Positions 23,417-31,302 of a stretch of DNA of 64,000 nt are shown here, piece after piece. The translations under genes were made by a program, and so were the position numbers. The notes beneath the pieces were generated by a model, which saw only the letters and a program-made list of their open reading frames with translations, was not told the DNA's origin and made no database searches. Positions within the stretch are counted from its first letter, which is position 1. Each line of letters begins with the position of its first letter. The stretch is from Lachnospiraceae bacterium (GTDB lineage: Bacteria; Bacillota; Clostridia; Lachnospirales; Lachnospiraceae), in the NCBI GenBank assembly GCA_910575475.1, contig CAJTGD010000003.1:1-64000 (forward strand). Direction: 5' to 3'.

Positions 23417-23833
23417 TTACCTCCCCCTATGCTTTTCTTTCCTTTTCTGCCGTTTCAGTTCAAACTGCCGCTGTTTCTCTGCCTCTCGCTGTTCCCGGCT
23501 TACTATCTTACGTTCAGTTTTCAACTGCTCCTGTTGTAATTTCAAAGCCTGTTGCGATTTTGTACCTATCCCGGTATTCTGTACCTGTTTCCGTACTTCA
23601 CGTTGTACCTGTTTAGGATTACGACCAGCTTCTTTTACATCAGTTGCCACAGCCGGACTAAATCGTAGCCGATAGTAATTCTTCAAAACAAAATCATACA
23701 CCTCATAGTCTTTGGGTTCTGCACCAAACGTAACCTTACATACAGATAGCTTTCCATCTGATACACGTTCAAACACTCCCACCCAAAAAGGTTCTTCAAA
23801 AAATACTGTCAGCTTTCCCGATACTTTGTCCAT
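23417..23833 (-). CDS. yjdF: YjdF family protein (DUF2992)
   Basis: A 138-residue protein with the YjdF core at the N-terminus (GKLTVFFEEPFWVGVFERVS, then VTFGAEPKDYEVYDFVLKNY) and a long basic Gln/Lys/Arg-rich tail (EREAEKQRQFELKRQKRKEK-like). The biochemical role of YjdF is not established; in B. subtilis the gene is controlled by an aromatic-heterocycle-binding riboswitch. ATG 23833 follows AAGGAGGAATTGTC. The leader upstream folds into several hairpins and contains an anti-ribosome-site sequence. Confidence 0.85.
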   Translation of the reverse strand: MDKVSGKLTVFFEEPFWVGVFERVSDGKLSVCKVTFGAEPKDYEVYDFVLKNYYRLRFSPAVATDVKEAGRNPKQVQREVRKQVQNTGIGTKSQQALKLQQEQLKTERKIVSREQREAEKQRQFELKRQKRKEKHRGR

Positions 23834-23835
23834 GA

Positions 23836-23975
23836 CAATTCCTCCTTAAAATAATTGTGATGAACAAAGAACGGACGACCCTAAGGAGGGAGGGCTACTT
23901 ACACCAAATCGGTGCGACTGGACTACCTACCAGTTCTGCAAGTTTGCCTTGCGTTGTGTTTTTATCTTTGCCCCT
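23836..23975 (-). promoter_or_regulatory. Probable yjdF riboswitch
   Basis: On the minus strand the yjdF leader has CAAG-loop-CTTG, ACTGG..CCAGT and CACC..GGTG hairpins between about 23,965 and 23,900. CCTCCTTA (23,889-23,882) is the exact complement of the ribosome site TAAGGAGG (23,848-23,841), pointing to control of translation. Position directly before yjdF and this fold suggest the yjdF RNA class; the match was not computed. Confidence 0.6.
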
Positions 23976-24074
23976 ATATATTACCACATAAACGCCCATT
24001 TTTCCACAAAAATATGGCAATCCGCCTATAACTGCAAACTGCCATATTATCATTTTCCTTATCTGCTCTAACTT

Positions 24075-24255
24075 ACATGGTGCTAGTACAGCATTGCGTA
24101 ATTAACGGTGAATTCTGCACCTGCTATTTCTGCCAGTTCTGCGTTGTCGTCAATCAACGATGCCATCGCATCGCCTCTTTCCTCCGCCTTGTCCTGACAA
24201 AAATATCAGGCACATTATTCACCATTATATACGCAATGCTGTACTAGCACCATGT
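24075..24255. repeat. 181-bp element with 26-bp perfect terminal inverted repeats
   Basis: The ends 24,075-24,100 and 24,230-24,255 are perfect inverted repeats beginning ACATGGTGCTAG. Similarity continues inward (GGTGAAT/ATTCACC). Inside, on the minus strand, a 27-codon frame (MASLIDDNAELAEIAG...) begins behind GGAGGAAAGAGG and ends in the repeat. It looks like a MITE or a relic cassette. No target duplication is evident. Confidence 0.6.
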
Positions 24256-24301
24256 GATAACTATCATCAAAAGGAACATTATTTTTGTCACAGCCTATTT
24301 C

Positions 24302-25063
24302 CTATAACCATACTCCCCAATCCCCATAATTAAATGTTCCACTGCCATGATGAAGTTTTCCGTCCATCTTGAGATTTCTAAACGCTTCCTGCATACGGAT
24401 TAAAATTTCCGGCTTTATATCCAGTGAATGGTGTGCAGGAAATACTCTCTTTACAGGCAATGCCGCAACTTTTTCCAAAGAATCAAGGTATGCCTCCGGG
24501 TCAGTAGACGGATAATAAGCAAACAAAATATCTTTATATACCAAATCACCTGTAAATAAATATCCCCTGCTTTTTTCCCAAAAGCACAAATGCCCCGGGG
24601 AGTGTCCGGGAGTATGCAGCACTTCAATTTCTCTGCCGCCAATATCAATGATGTCATGGTCTGTCAGAACTTTTGTTGGCATACCCTGAAACAATTCATA
24701 ATCGCTCACGCAAAAACCTTCGGGTAAATCACAGCGGTCTATGACCATCTCTCTTATCGTTTCGATTGATAAAGGGAATTTCCCATTCAGCCAATCCAAT
24801 TCATCAGCGTGAGCATAAAAATCCGGGAAATACTTATGCCCGCCAATATGATCCCAGTGAATATGCGTGGCAACTGCCGTAATTGGCTTGTCGGTCAGCT
24901 TCAGCACTTCCTCATAGATACTGGAAATGCCAAGCCCCGTATCAATAAGCAGACTTCGGGTATTTCCATTCAACAGATAGCAATGCGTTTCCTCCCAATG
25001 CCGGTATTCACTGATAATATATGTATTTGCATCAATTTTATCTATTGTAAACCAGTTATCCAT
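24302..25063 (-). CDS. MBL-fold metallo-hydrolase
   Basis: A 253-residue metallo-beta-lactamase-fold enzyme. Zinc ligands are visible: HIHWDH (about residue 88), HTPGHSPGH (about 167), GDLVY (Asp, about 190) and FPAHHS (about 230). Such proteins include glyoxalase II-like thioesterases and other hydrolases; the substrate is not determinable. ATG 25063 follows AAGGAGTGTGGAGTA. A HEAT-like gene lies 30 bp upstream on the same strand and the two are probably an operon. Confidence 0.85.
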   Translation of the reverse strand: MDNWFTIDKIDANTYIISEYRHWEETHCYLLNGNTRSLLIDTGLGISSIYEEVLKLTDKPITAVATHIHWDHIGGHKYFPDFYAHADELDWLNGKFPLSIETIREMVIDRCDLPEGFCVSDYELFQGMPTKVLTDHDIIDIGGREIEVLHTPGHSPGHLCFWEKSRGYLFTGDLVYKDILFAYYPSTDPEAYLDSLEKVAALPVKRVFPAHHSLDIKPEILIRMQEAFRNLKMDGKLHHGSGTFNYGDWGVWL

Positions 25064-25093
25064 TACTCCACACTCCTTAAAATCTCAATAAAC

Positions 25094-25543
25094 TCATAGT
25101 TTCTCTATCTCTGCCAAAGAATTTTGAATATCCTTATAGACCAATGGTTGCATACTGTCTGCATAAATAGATATATCTGCCTTTTGTAGTGCCGATACAA
25201 TATCTTCTTTTAATTCCGGCTTATTCTTTGCAATCATAGGCAGTAATTTTATACACTGTCTTGCTGTTATCGGTTTAACATCTTCTATATGCTTCAAATA
25301 TTCGTCTATAATTTCATCAATTTTATTATCTTTATCCCATTTAGAGTTATAGGCAATCAGTGTAATCCCTCTTGTCCGAATGTAGGAATTATCACTGCCG
25401 ATCATATCGGGTAACTTATCCATATAACAATATACCTTGTCCGATTTCTCACATTCTTTTTGCAATATCTGTAATGCTTTGTATGCCGTATTATTATTTT
25501 TCTCAAATAACAGCCTAAAATTATCCACTACATTTATTTCCAC
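25094..25543 (-). CDS. Helical-repeat (HEAT-like) protein
   Basis: A 149-residue all-helical protein, GTG start behind GGGAGATGAAAC. Segments such as SYIRTRGITLIAYNSKWDKD and TARQCIKLLPMIAKNKPELK look like HEAT-type helix pairs. Similar Clostridia proteins are labelled SufBD-like in databases, but nothing here points to Fe-S assembly. It is upstream of the MBL-fold gene and probably co-transcribed. Confidence 0.6.
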   Translation of the reverse strand: MEINVVDNFRLLFEKNNNTAYKALQILQKECEKSDKVYCYMDKLPDMIGSDNSYIRTRGITLIAYNSKWDKDNKIDEIIDEYLKHIEDVKPITARQCIKLLPMIAKNKPELKEDIVSALQKADISIYADSMQPLVYKDIQNSLAEIEKL

Positions 25544-25650
25544 GCCGTTTCATCTCCCATATCTTTAATCATGCTTCCGATTATAGCACTTTCTCTCTGT
25601 ATCTGCCACTATAAAATACAGAGCATGACAACCGCCACGCCCCACATTTT

Positions 25651-25965
25651 TTATCGCTCCAATGCTCTCTCTATCTTCTGTTTCTGCCCTTTCAAATCGT
25701 TCTGTTTCTCATACAGACTATTGCGCTCTTTGCAGAGTTCTTTCATTCGCTCCAACTGCGCCCGCACTCCCTCCCTGCAATCCGGCTCTATCTTTTTATA
25801 TTCCCCTGTCAGATTGCGGATTGTATTATTGTTTTCCTTTATCTGCTCCGAAAGACATACCCAGTCTATCAGATTTTGCACTTCCTTGTCCGTTTCGTAA
25901 AGGTCTGTATCTGCCACGATTTTAGCACACAGCCGCACCATAACTTTCTTTTCCATATCGGTCAT
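25651..25965 (-). CDS. Coiled-coil protein downstream of the relaxase
   Basis: A 104-residue acidic/basic helical protein. The second half is coiled coil (EGVRAQLERMKELCKERNSL, then YEKQNDLKGQKQKIERALER). It lies 19 bp after the MobV relaxase gene, the position taken by tnpV in element 2, and may be an accessory to mobilization. No family recognised. Confidence 0.6.
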   Translation of the reverse strand: MTDMEKKVMVRLCAKIVADTDLYETDKEVQNLIDWVCLSEQIKENNNTIRNLTGEYKKIEPDCREGVRAQLERMKELCKERNSLYEKQNDLKGQKQKIERALER

Positions 25966-25984
25966 ATCCTATCAATCCCCTTTC

Positions 25985-27355
25985 CTATCGGCTCATTTCA
26001 AAGGCACGTTTCGGGCGTTTCTTTTCCCTTTCTGCCTGTTCTAATGCCTTTGACCGTTCCACTATTGACTGCACCTGTTCCCTACCGAAATAACGCTCCA
26101 ATCGCCCCAAATCAACTGCTTTTTCCTGCAATCGGTCTATGGTGTCGCTCTGCTCCATGACCTTATCCGTCAAACGGCTAATCTGCTTTTGTTGCCCGTC
26201 CACTTTGGCGGTCAGCTTCCTGCCCTGCTCCGTAAGCTGTACGCATTTGATAGTCAGATTTTTTACCACTTCTTTTAATTTCTCTACAAGAGGAAGTGCT
26301 TTTTTATCCCGATAATTCTTTGCGCTCATCAATGCCCCCGGCTCTGCCAACTGCCATTTCACATCTTCATCATAGGCGTGTATATTGCGCTCCATGATTT
26401 CCTTTGACTGAACCATTTTGTTAAGTTCCTGCTGTAACTTTTTCTGCTGTTTTTCCAACTTTTCATTTTCGGATAACAGCTTTTCCTTATCCTCTGTCAG
26501 TGTTTCCGTCTGCTCCTTTAGCAGAAGATTTGTAGCGGAAAGTTCCGATACTTCCTGCCGGATCACTTCGCCCTCTTTCCGTATCTGCTCCGTTTCCTGT
26601 CCTGCCTCTATCTGCTGATGAAGAATATCGGATAATTCCTCTTTACTGCCGGAGATTGTCTGTTCCAGTTCCGCAACTTCTTTCTGTCGCTCCTGCTTCT
26701 CAAAATCTAAAACAGATAAATGCTTTTCATGTGTTCCCTTTTTCTCCCACTCAATGCCATGCTGTAACATAATCTCCGCAAGCCGCTCTTTCTCTGCCGC
26801 TACCCACTGGTTACGCTCCGTTTCACTCCTTGTGCCGCCCTTAAATCCAAGTTCTGCTAAGGCCTTTTTTAACGACACTCTTGTTTCTAGCCCTCTCTTG
26901 CTTCCAGTCGTATAGGGTATAAAATCTATATGCAGATGCGGCGTGGCTTCGTCCATGTGGAGATGTGCTGAAAATACCCTTAATGTAGGATTGCGCCGCT
27001 GAAAGTCCTGCATATATTCATCAAGTATTTTTGCCGCAAGCTGTCCGTCCTCTGTCTTTGCCCCCATATCGTCCTTGTTGCCTATCTGCAAAATAATCTC
27101 ATGGAATGGCTTCTCCTGTTTGCCAGAGCAAATTTTTTCATAATAATCATCAATCCGGCGGTCACCTCTGGTCTGTTTCTCATTGTACCGAGCAAGTGCT
27201 TCATCAAATAATTCGTGGTAAACGTCTTTGATATTTTCCTTGCAGTATTCCACATTCAGACAACTCCGCTCCGGGTCAGTGTTCTTTGCGTGAAATTTTC
27301 TGCTGTTGTGGTTGACAGAGCCTTTCCCTGTCATAACGCTGATAGTCCGCTTCAA
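25985..27355 (-). CDS. mobV: MobV-family relaxase of element 3
   Basis: A 456-residue relaxase beginning at TTG 27355 behind AAAGGGAAA (MKRTISVMTGKGSVNHNSRK). The catalytic block HLHMDEATPHLHIDFIP is intact, and LNVEYCKENIKDVYHELFDE matches element 2. A long coiled coil (residues about 230-330) and basic C-terminus follow. It nicks oriT, probably at 27,410-27,491, for transfer by a helper conjugation system. It is similar in length to other MobV proteins and intact. Confidence 0.85.
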   Translation of the reverse strand: MKRTISVMTGKGSVNHNSRKFHAKNTDPERSCLNVEYCKENIKDVYHELFDEALARYNEKQTRGDRRIDDYYEKICSGKQEKPFHEIILQIGNKDDMGAKTEDGQLAAKILDEYMQDFQRRNPTLRVFSAHLHMDEATPHLHIDFIPYTTGSKRGLETRVSLKKALAELGFKGGTRSETERNQWVAAEKERLAEIMLQHGIEWEKKGTHEKHLSVLDFEKQERQKEVAELEQTISGSKEELSDILHQQIEAGQETEQIRKEGEVIRQEVSELSATNLLLKEQTETLTEDKEKLLSENEKLEKQQKKLQQELNKMVQSKEIMERNIHAYDEDVKWQLAEPGALMSAKNYRDKKALPLVEKLKEVVKNLTIKCVQLTEQGRKLTAKVDGQQKQISRLTDKVMEQSDTIDRLQEKAVDLGRLERYFGREQVQSIVERSKALEQAEREKKRPKRAFEMSR

Positions 27356-27409
27356 TCAATTTCCCTTTCTCCCTATCGGGTAATGAGCGCCGGATACGGC
27401 GCATAGCCT

Positions 27410-27491
27410 TTGTTACTTTCTGCGAAAGTAACGCAAAAGCACTTTTGACAGGCAAGCCTATCAAAAATGCAACCTGCAAGCAGGTTTTGCG
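27410..27491. other. Candidate oriT of element 3
   Basis: The same stacked repeats as in element 2: GTTACTTTC/GAAAGTAAC, AAAAGCACTTTTG with CAAAAATGC, and AACCTGC/GCAGGTT. The central variable segment differs (ACAGGCAAGCCTAT here), with the hairpin kept. It lies 55 bp upstream of the relaxase start. Confidence 0.65.
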
Positions 27492-27706
27492 CCCTGCCGG
27501 GGGCAAGCTGTCCGTTGGACAGCATACCGTCCTTACGGACGGGGCGGCTTTTCGCCGCCTTGATACCGCCGCTTTCCGGCTTTCTCCCAACACCGCAACA
27601 TTGCAATGTCTATAATTTTTGCAATCTTGCAATCTTCAAGAACGCAATTCCAAGACTGCAAAATTCTAATACCCTGCATTGTTGCGCTGTTACCTTTCTC
27701 CGTCCG
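27492..27706. repeat. TTGCAAT repeats between oriT and the RepA-like gene
   Basis: TTGCAATG, TTTGCAATC, TTGCAATC and CGCAATTCC occur between 27,601 and 27,652. They lie where element 2 has GTGACAGT repeats. Possible replication-initiator or ATPase binding sites; no gene is seen in this stretch. Confidence 0.4.
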
Positions 27707-28684
27707 TCACTGTCCGATTTTATCCAGTTCCCAATACCATGTATTATTTATCCGCTTTGCCCGGACACCTAACTCTTTCTTCGCATTTTCCAATGTCCGT
27801 TTTGATATACCCTGTTCGTCCGCTAGATTGAAAATCTCATTGCTCTGCATGGCGTTGTTTGTTTCTGCCAATTCCCGAAGTAACCACTTCGCCTGTTCCA
27901 TTTTATTTGCTTTTGGGGCGATACCGCCTAACACTTCATCAGCGGTAATCTCATAATCCCCTAGCCATTGAAAACCGTCCTCCGACAGTGCAAATGCTTT
28001 CGGGTGTCCGAATGCCGCAAGGTTATTTTTAATCTGCACCACAGCCCTTATATTTTCTTCTCCCTCAACCCTGCCGACCAAGAGAACGCTTCTTGCGACT
28101 GCAAAGAAATCAATCGAACCCATGCCCCGATATGCCGCCTTATTTCCTGCCGCCTTGTTCATATGCCCGACAAGTACAATCGCACACTGATATTTCTCTG
28201 CAAGTGCCGCTAATTTTTTCGTCATATCCCTTGCTTCGTTTGCCCGATTCATATCCATACTGCCGCCCAAATAGGCTTGTATCGGGTCTAAAATCAGCAG
28301 CTTTGCACCTGTCTTTATAACAGCTTCTTCCAGCCGTATATCTATCATAGAAAGGGATTTTATCCTTTCGTCAATGACAGAGATTTTCTCACAGTCTGCC
28401 CCCGCCTGTTCTAACCGTGGCTTTACCGTATCGGCAAGACCGTCCTCCGCACTCTGATAGATAACATTCAAAGGCTCTGTCAGTTTCATTTCACTGTCTA
28501 ATCCCTCTCCCTTTGACAGCTTCGCCGCTATGTTCAATACAAATGTTGTCTTTCCGTCGCCCGGGTCGCCTTGAATAATTGTCAGCTTACCATAGGGGAT
28601 AAATGGAAACCACAGCCAAGAAACTTCCTGCGACTGTATCTCCGACAATTTAATCAACTGTAATTCGATTTTTGTTTCTTCCAT
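27707..28684 (-). CDS. RepA-like AAA ATPase of element 3
   Basis: A 325-residue RecA-fold ATPase with Walker A GDPGDGKTT (about residue 38), Walker B LLILDPIQAYLGG and the motif CAIVLVGHMNKAAG, as in AAA_25/RepA-like helicases of mobile elements. The C-terminal 70 residues form a winged helix (EIFNLADEQGISKRTLENAK). ATG 28684 follows GGAGGGTATTT; a longer frame to 28,717 lacks a ribosome site. Functional equivalent of the gene at 16,460, although quite different in sequence. Confidence 0.75.
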   Translation of the reverse strand: MEETKIELQLIKLSEIQSQEVSWLWFPFIPYGKLTIIQGDPGDGKTTFVLNIAAKLSKGEGLDSEMKLTEPLNVIYQSAEDGLADTVKPRLEQAGADCEKISVIDERIKSLSMIDIRLEEAVIKTGAKLLILDPIQAYLGGSMDMNRANEARDMTKKLAALAEKYQCAIVLVGHMNKAAGNKAAYRGMGSIDFFAVARSVLLVGRVEGEENIRAVVQIKNNLAAFGHPKAFALSEDGFQWLGDYEITADEVLGGIAPKANKMEQAKWLLRELAETNNAMQSNEIFNLADEQGISKRTLENAKKELGVRAKRINNTWYWELDKIGQ

Positions 28685-28784
28685 AAATACCCTCCATTTC
28701 TGAAAAATCGTTGCCACTGGAAGAACCCTCTGCTATACTTGTATTGTGAATATTGATAACAGAGGTTTTCCAGTTATCACAGCC

Positions 28785-29174
28785 CTAACAGTTGCCGCTG
28801 TCGGGGCTTTTTTCTTCTCCGTTGGTGCTTCCCTGCCACAGATATTTTGCTCCGTCCAACACCCACAGGATAGCTTTCAGCATATCAAGACAGTCATTCC
28901 GCATATCTTCCAATCCCTCCGGCGTTAAATCAATCTCTGTCTTTTCAAACTGTTCTGTCACTTCCCGGATATTTGTCTGCATTATCTTTAGTTCCTCTAC
29001 CAACTGATAAACCAGTTCTTTTTTACCAACCACGCACACCCGGTTATAAATGCAGGAACGGACAAAATAATCTTTCTTAGAAAGTCCGCTTGCTAAAATC
29101 TTCGCTTCGATTTCTTCCCTCTCTCTGGGGGAAATGCGAAAGCTGATTGTCGGGTATTTATGCACTCCGCTCAT
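28785..29174 (-). CDS. MobC-like ribbon-helix-helix protein
   Basis: A 129-residue protein with an RHH N-terminus (TISFRISPREREEIEAKILA, then SGLSKKDYFVRSCIYN) and helical remainder, like plasmid mobilization accessory proteins. ATG 29174 follows GGGAGGAAGA and overlaps the integrase stop by 4 bp. Equivalent to 17,547-17,882 in element 2. Confidence 0.7.
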   Translation of the reverse strand: MSGVHKYPTISFRISPREREEIEAKILASGLSKKDYFVRSCIYNRVCVVGKKELVYQLVEELKIMQTNIREVTEQFEKTEIDLTPEGLEDMRNDCLDMLKAILWVLDGAKYLWQGSTNGEEKSPDSGNC

Positions 29175-30235
29175 TCTTCTTCCTCCCTGCTGTTCTCAAT
29201 CTCCAATTTATCTGCAAGTTCTCCCTGCTTATTGGGATATAAATGCGAATAAGTATTTAATGTTGTTTCGATTTTCTCATGCCCTAACCGTTCCGCAATC
29301 GCTAATGGCGTAAATCCCATTTCCACAAGTAATGAAGCGTGACTATGACGAATATCGTGCAAACGTATTCTTTTCACTCCCGAAGCCTTGATACCTCTGA
29401 TGATTTCATGCTCCATATAGGATTTTGTAAAACGGAACATTCTTTCCTCTGCCATAATTCCGTACAAATGTGAAATATACTCCTTTAATTCCTCCGTCAA
29501 AAACGACGGTATCGTTATGATACGCTTGCTCTTTGGCGTTTTAGGCGGTGTGATAATGTCCCTGCCCTCTATCCGCTGATAAGATTTATTTACGGAAATG
29601 GTACGCTTCTCTAAATCAATGTCATTATAGGTTATAGCAAGCAATTCCCCAATCCTCATGCCCGTCCAGTAAAGAAGCAGAAACGCCATTTTTGTTTCCG
29701 GCTTGTTCTCCACAGTCACAAGAAACTGCTTAAATTCCTGTTTTGTCCAAAACTCCTTTTCCCCGGCGTGGCTCTTTCCGATACTCCCGGCTTTCCTGCA
29801 TGGATTATCTTTCAAATCATAGTACCGAACCGCATAATTGAAAATTGCCGACAACTGATTATTGACCGTTTTCAGATACGTTTCTGAATAGCCTTTTTTC
29901 ATCAGTGCATTTTGCCACGCCCGAATGTCGGAAGCCTTAATCTCATTCATATTCTTTTTCTTGAAATATGGAATGATTTTCAAGTCAATAATGAATTTCT
30001 TTGTACGCATGGTATTTTCACGCAGACGGTGTTCCATATCCTCATAATAGATTTGTACGAAGTTTTCAAAATTGATGTCTAAATTCCTCTGTTGCTGTTG
30101 CAGGAAGTCACGTTCCCACTGTTCCGCTTCCGCTTTTGTCTTAAAGCCCCGCTTGTTCTTCTTGTGGCTTACACCCTGCCAGTCCTTATAATAGAACTGG
30201 CAACGCCACATCTTTCCGTCCCTTGTCGCTGACAT
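29171..30235 (-). CDS. int: Tyrosine integrase of element 3
   Basis: A 354-residue intact integrase. The arm-binding domain (MWRCQFYYKDWQGVSHKKNK), core-binding domain (SETYLKTVNNQLSAIFNYAV) and catalytic residues (Arg in GMRIGELLAI, HDIRHSHAS, GHEK, Tyr in NTYSHLYP) are present. It should act on the guaA-tail cores at 20,137 and 32,932 and bind TAGAGCCA arms. ATG 30235 follows AGGAAAGGAGAG. Operon order xis-int-mobC-like-repA-like is the same as in element 2. Confidence 0.9.
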   Translation of the reverse strand: MSATRDGKMWRCQFYYKDWQGVSHKKNKRGFKTKAEAEQWERDFLQQQQRNLDINFENFVQIYYEDMEHRLRENTMRTKKFIIDLKIIPYFKKKNMNEIKASDIRAWQNALMKKGYSETYLKTVNNQLSAIFNYAVRYYDLKDNPCRKAGSIGKSHAGEKEFWTKQEFKQFLVTVENKPETKMAFLLLYWTGMRIGELLAITYNDIDLEKRTISVNKSYQRIEGRDIITPPKTPKSKRIITIPSFLTEELKEYISHLYGIMAEERMFRFTKSYMEHEIIRGIKASGVKRIRLHDIRHSHASLLVEMGFTPLAIAERLGHEKIETTLNTYSHLYPNKQGELADKLEIENSREEEE

Positions 30236-30250
30236 AAAATCTCTCCTTTC

Positions 30251-30445
30251 CTACATGGCTACGGTCAGACCGTAGAATTTTTCTTCAAAGTATTTTGTTG
30301 GGACTTTGCCGCAGATTGTCCGATAGCCTTTTGCTTTCAGTTCCTCATTCAGCCCCCGGATAATCTTATAGGCATAACCCGTTGATACACCAAGCATTTC
30401 AGCCGCTTCCTCTGCCGTTACATACATTTTCTTTCCATTCTCCAT
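30251..30445 (-). CDS. xis: Excisionase-like HTH protein of element 3
   Basis: A 64-residue winged-HTH protein (VTAEEAAEMLGVSTGYAYKI, then IRGLNEELKAKGYRTICGKV), the typical small partner of this integrase family. ATG 30445 follows GGGAAGGACTAT. It is 15 bp ahead of int. Its promoter (TTGACG, 17-bp spacer, TATAAT at 30,531-30,503 on the minus strand) carries an operator over the -35/-10 spacer. Confidence 0.75.
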   Translation of the reverse strand: MENGKKMYVTAEEAAEMLGVSTGYAYKIIRGLNEELKAKGYRTICGKVPTKYFEEKFYGLTVAM

Positions 30446-30475
30446 ATAGTCCTTCCCTTTCCTTTTTTATTTTAG

Positions 30476-30585
30476 GTACACATATGTGACCTTTATGTTT
30501 CTATTATACGGTACACTTTTGTGAACGTCAAGTATTTATTTTATTTTTTTATACACAAATGTGTCCTAATGTGATAGAATTGAAC
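30476..30585. promoter_or_regulatory. Divergent promoters with three TACAC-TGTG operators
   Basis: TACACATATGTGA (30,477), TACACTTTTGTGA (30,512) and TACACAAATGTGT (30,552) are imperfect palindromes spaced 35 and 40 bp. They cover the xis promoter (minus strand TTGACG/TATAAT) and the XRE promoter (TGA-TAGAAT near 30,575). The layout mirrors 19,245-19,350 of element 2 with a changed core. Confidence 0.65.
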
Positions 30586-30624
30586 TAAGCACTGACGAAA
30601 ATCACATAAATTGGAGGTATTGGC

Positions 30625-31173
30625 ATGACTACCGGGGAAAAGATTAAACACTTTCGGAATTTGCGTGGCATATCGCAGGAAACGCTCGGTCAGCTTTCCG
30701 GCATCAATTCCGCCACAATAAAGAAATACGAGTATGGCATCCGCAATCCCAAGCCCGACCAACTGATGAAAATTGCAAATGCTTTGGGTATCAGTATCAA
30801 TGTTTTCATGGATTTTGATATAGAAACAGTGTCAGATGTATTGTCTTTGATTTTGAAAATGGACGAACAATTAGATATGAACTTTGAAGCAGAGAGATAC
30901 GAGGACGGAAGTTTCAATCCCGCTACAATCAAAATATCCTTCAAGAACTCTCTGCTCAATCATAAGCTGGGCGTATACATGAAAGCAAGGGAATTGCAGG
31001 AGAACCTTTTGAATGATACGGAACGCTTCTCATCGGAGGAAGAACACCAACGGGCGATTGAAGCACTCTCAAAGGATTTAGACGCTGTTAAGCAGAGTAT
31101 TCTTGATGACAGTAAGATTGTCAAAAAAGGGGTTCGGGGAATATCCGTTAAAATATATCCCGAAAATGAGTGA
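30625..31173 (+). CDS. XRE-family regulator of element 3
   Basis: A 182-residue protein with an N-terminal HTH (IKHFRNLRGISQETLGQLSG, then INSATIKKYEYGIRNPKPDQ) and a C-terminal domain like that of the element 2 regulator in size. ATG 30625 follows GGAGG. It is divergent from xis-int with three shared operators between, so it likely keeps the element integrated. Confidence 0.8.
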   Translation: MTTGEKIKHFRNLRGISQETLGQLSGINSATIKKYEYGIRNPKPDQLMKIANALGISINVFMDFDIETVSDVLSLILKMDEQLDMNFEAERYEDGSFNPATIKISFKNSLLNHKLGVYMKARELQENLLNDTERFSSEEEHQRAIEALSKDLDAVKQSILDDSKIVKKGVRGISVKIYPENE

Positions 31174-31195
31174 TAAAAATTTTGAGCAAAAAGTA

Positions 31196-31226
31196 TTGAC
31201 TTCCACGTAACGTGATACTGTATTCT
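31196..31226 (+). promoter_or_regulatory. MerR-type promoter with 19-bp spacer
   Basis: TTGACT (31,196-31,201) and TATTCT (31,221-31,226) are 19 bp apart and enclose the dyad CACGTAACGTG. An over-long spacer with a dyad is the hallmark of promoters activated by MerR proteins through DNA twisting. It drives the MerR gene at 31,303, so control is autogenous. Confidence 0.8.
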
Positions 31227-31302
31227 TTTCTCATAGGAGCAGAATAGAAATAAGCCGGCAATCTCTGTCTTGCTTCTTCACAAATTTAAGGAGCTGATAA
31301 GA

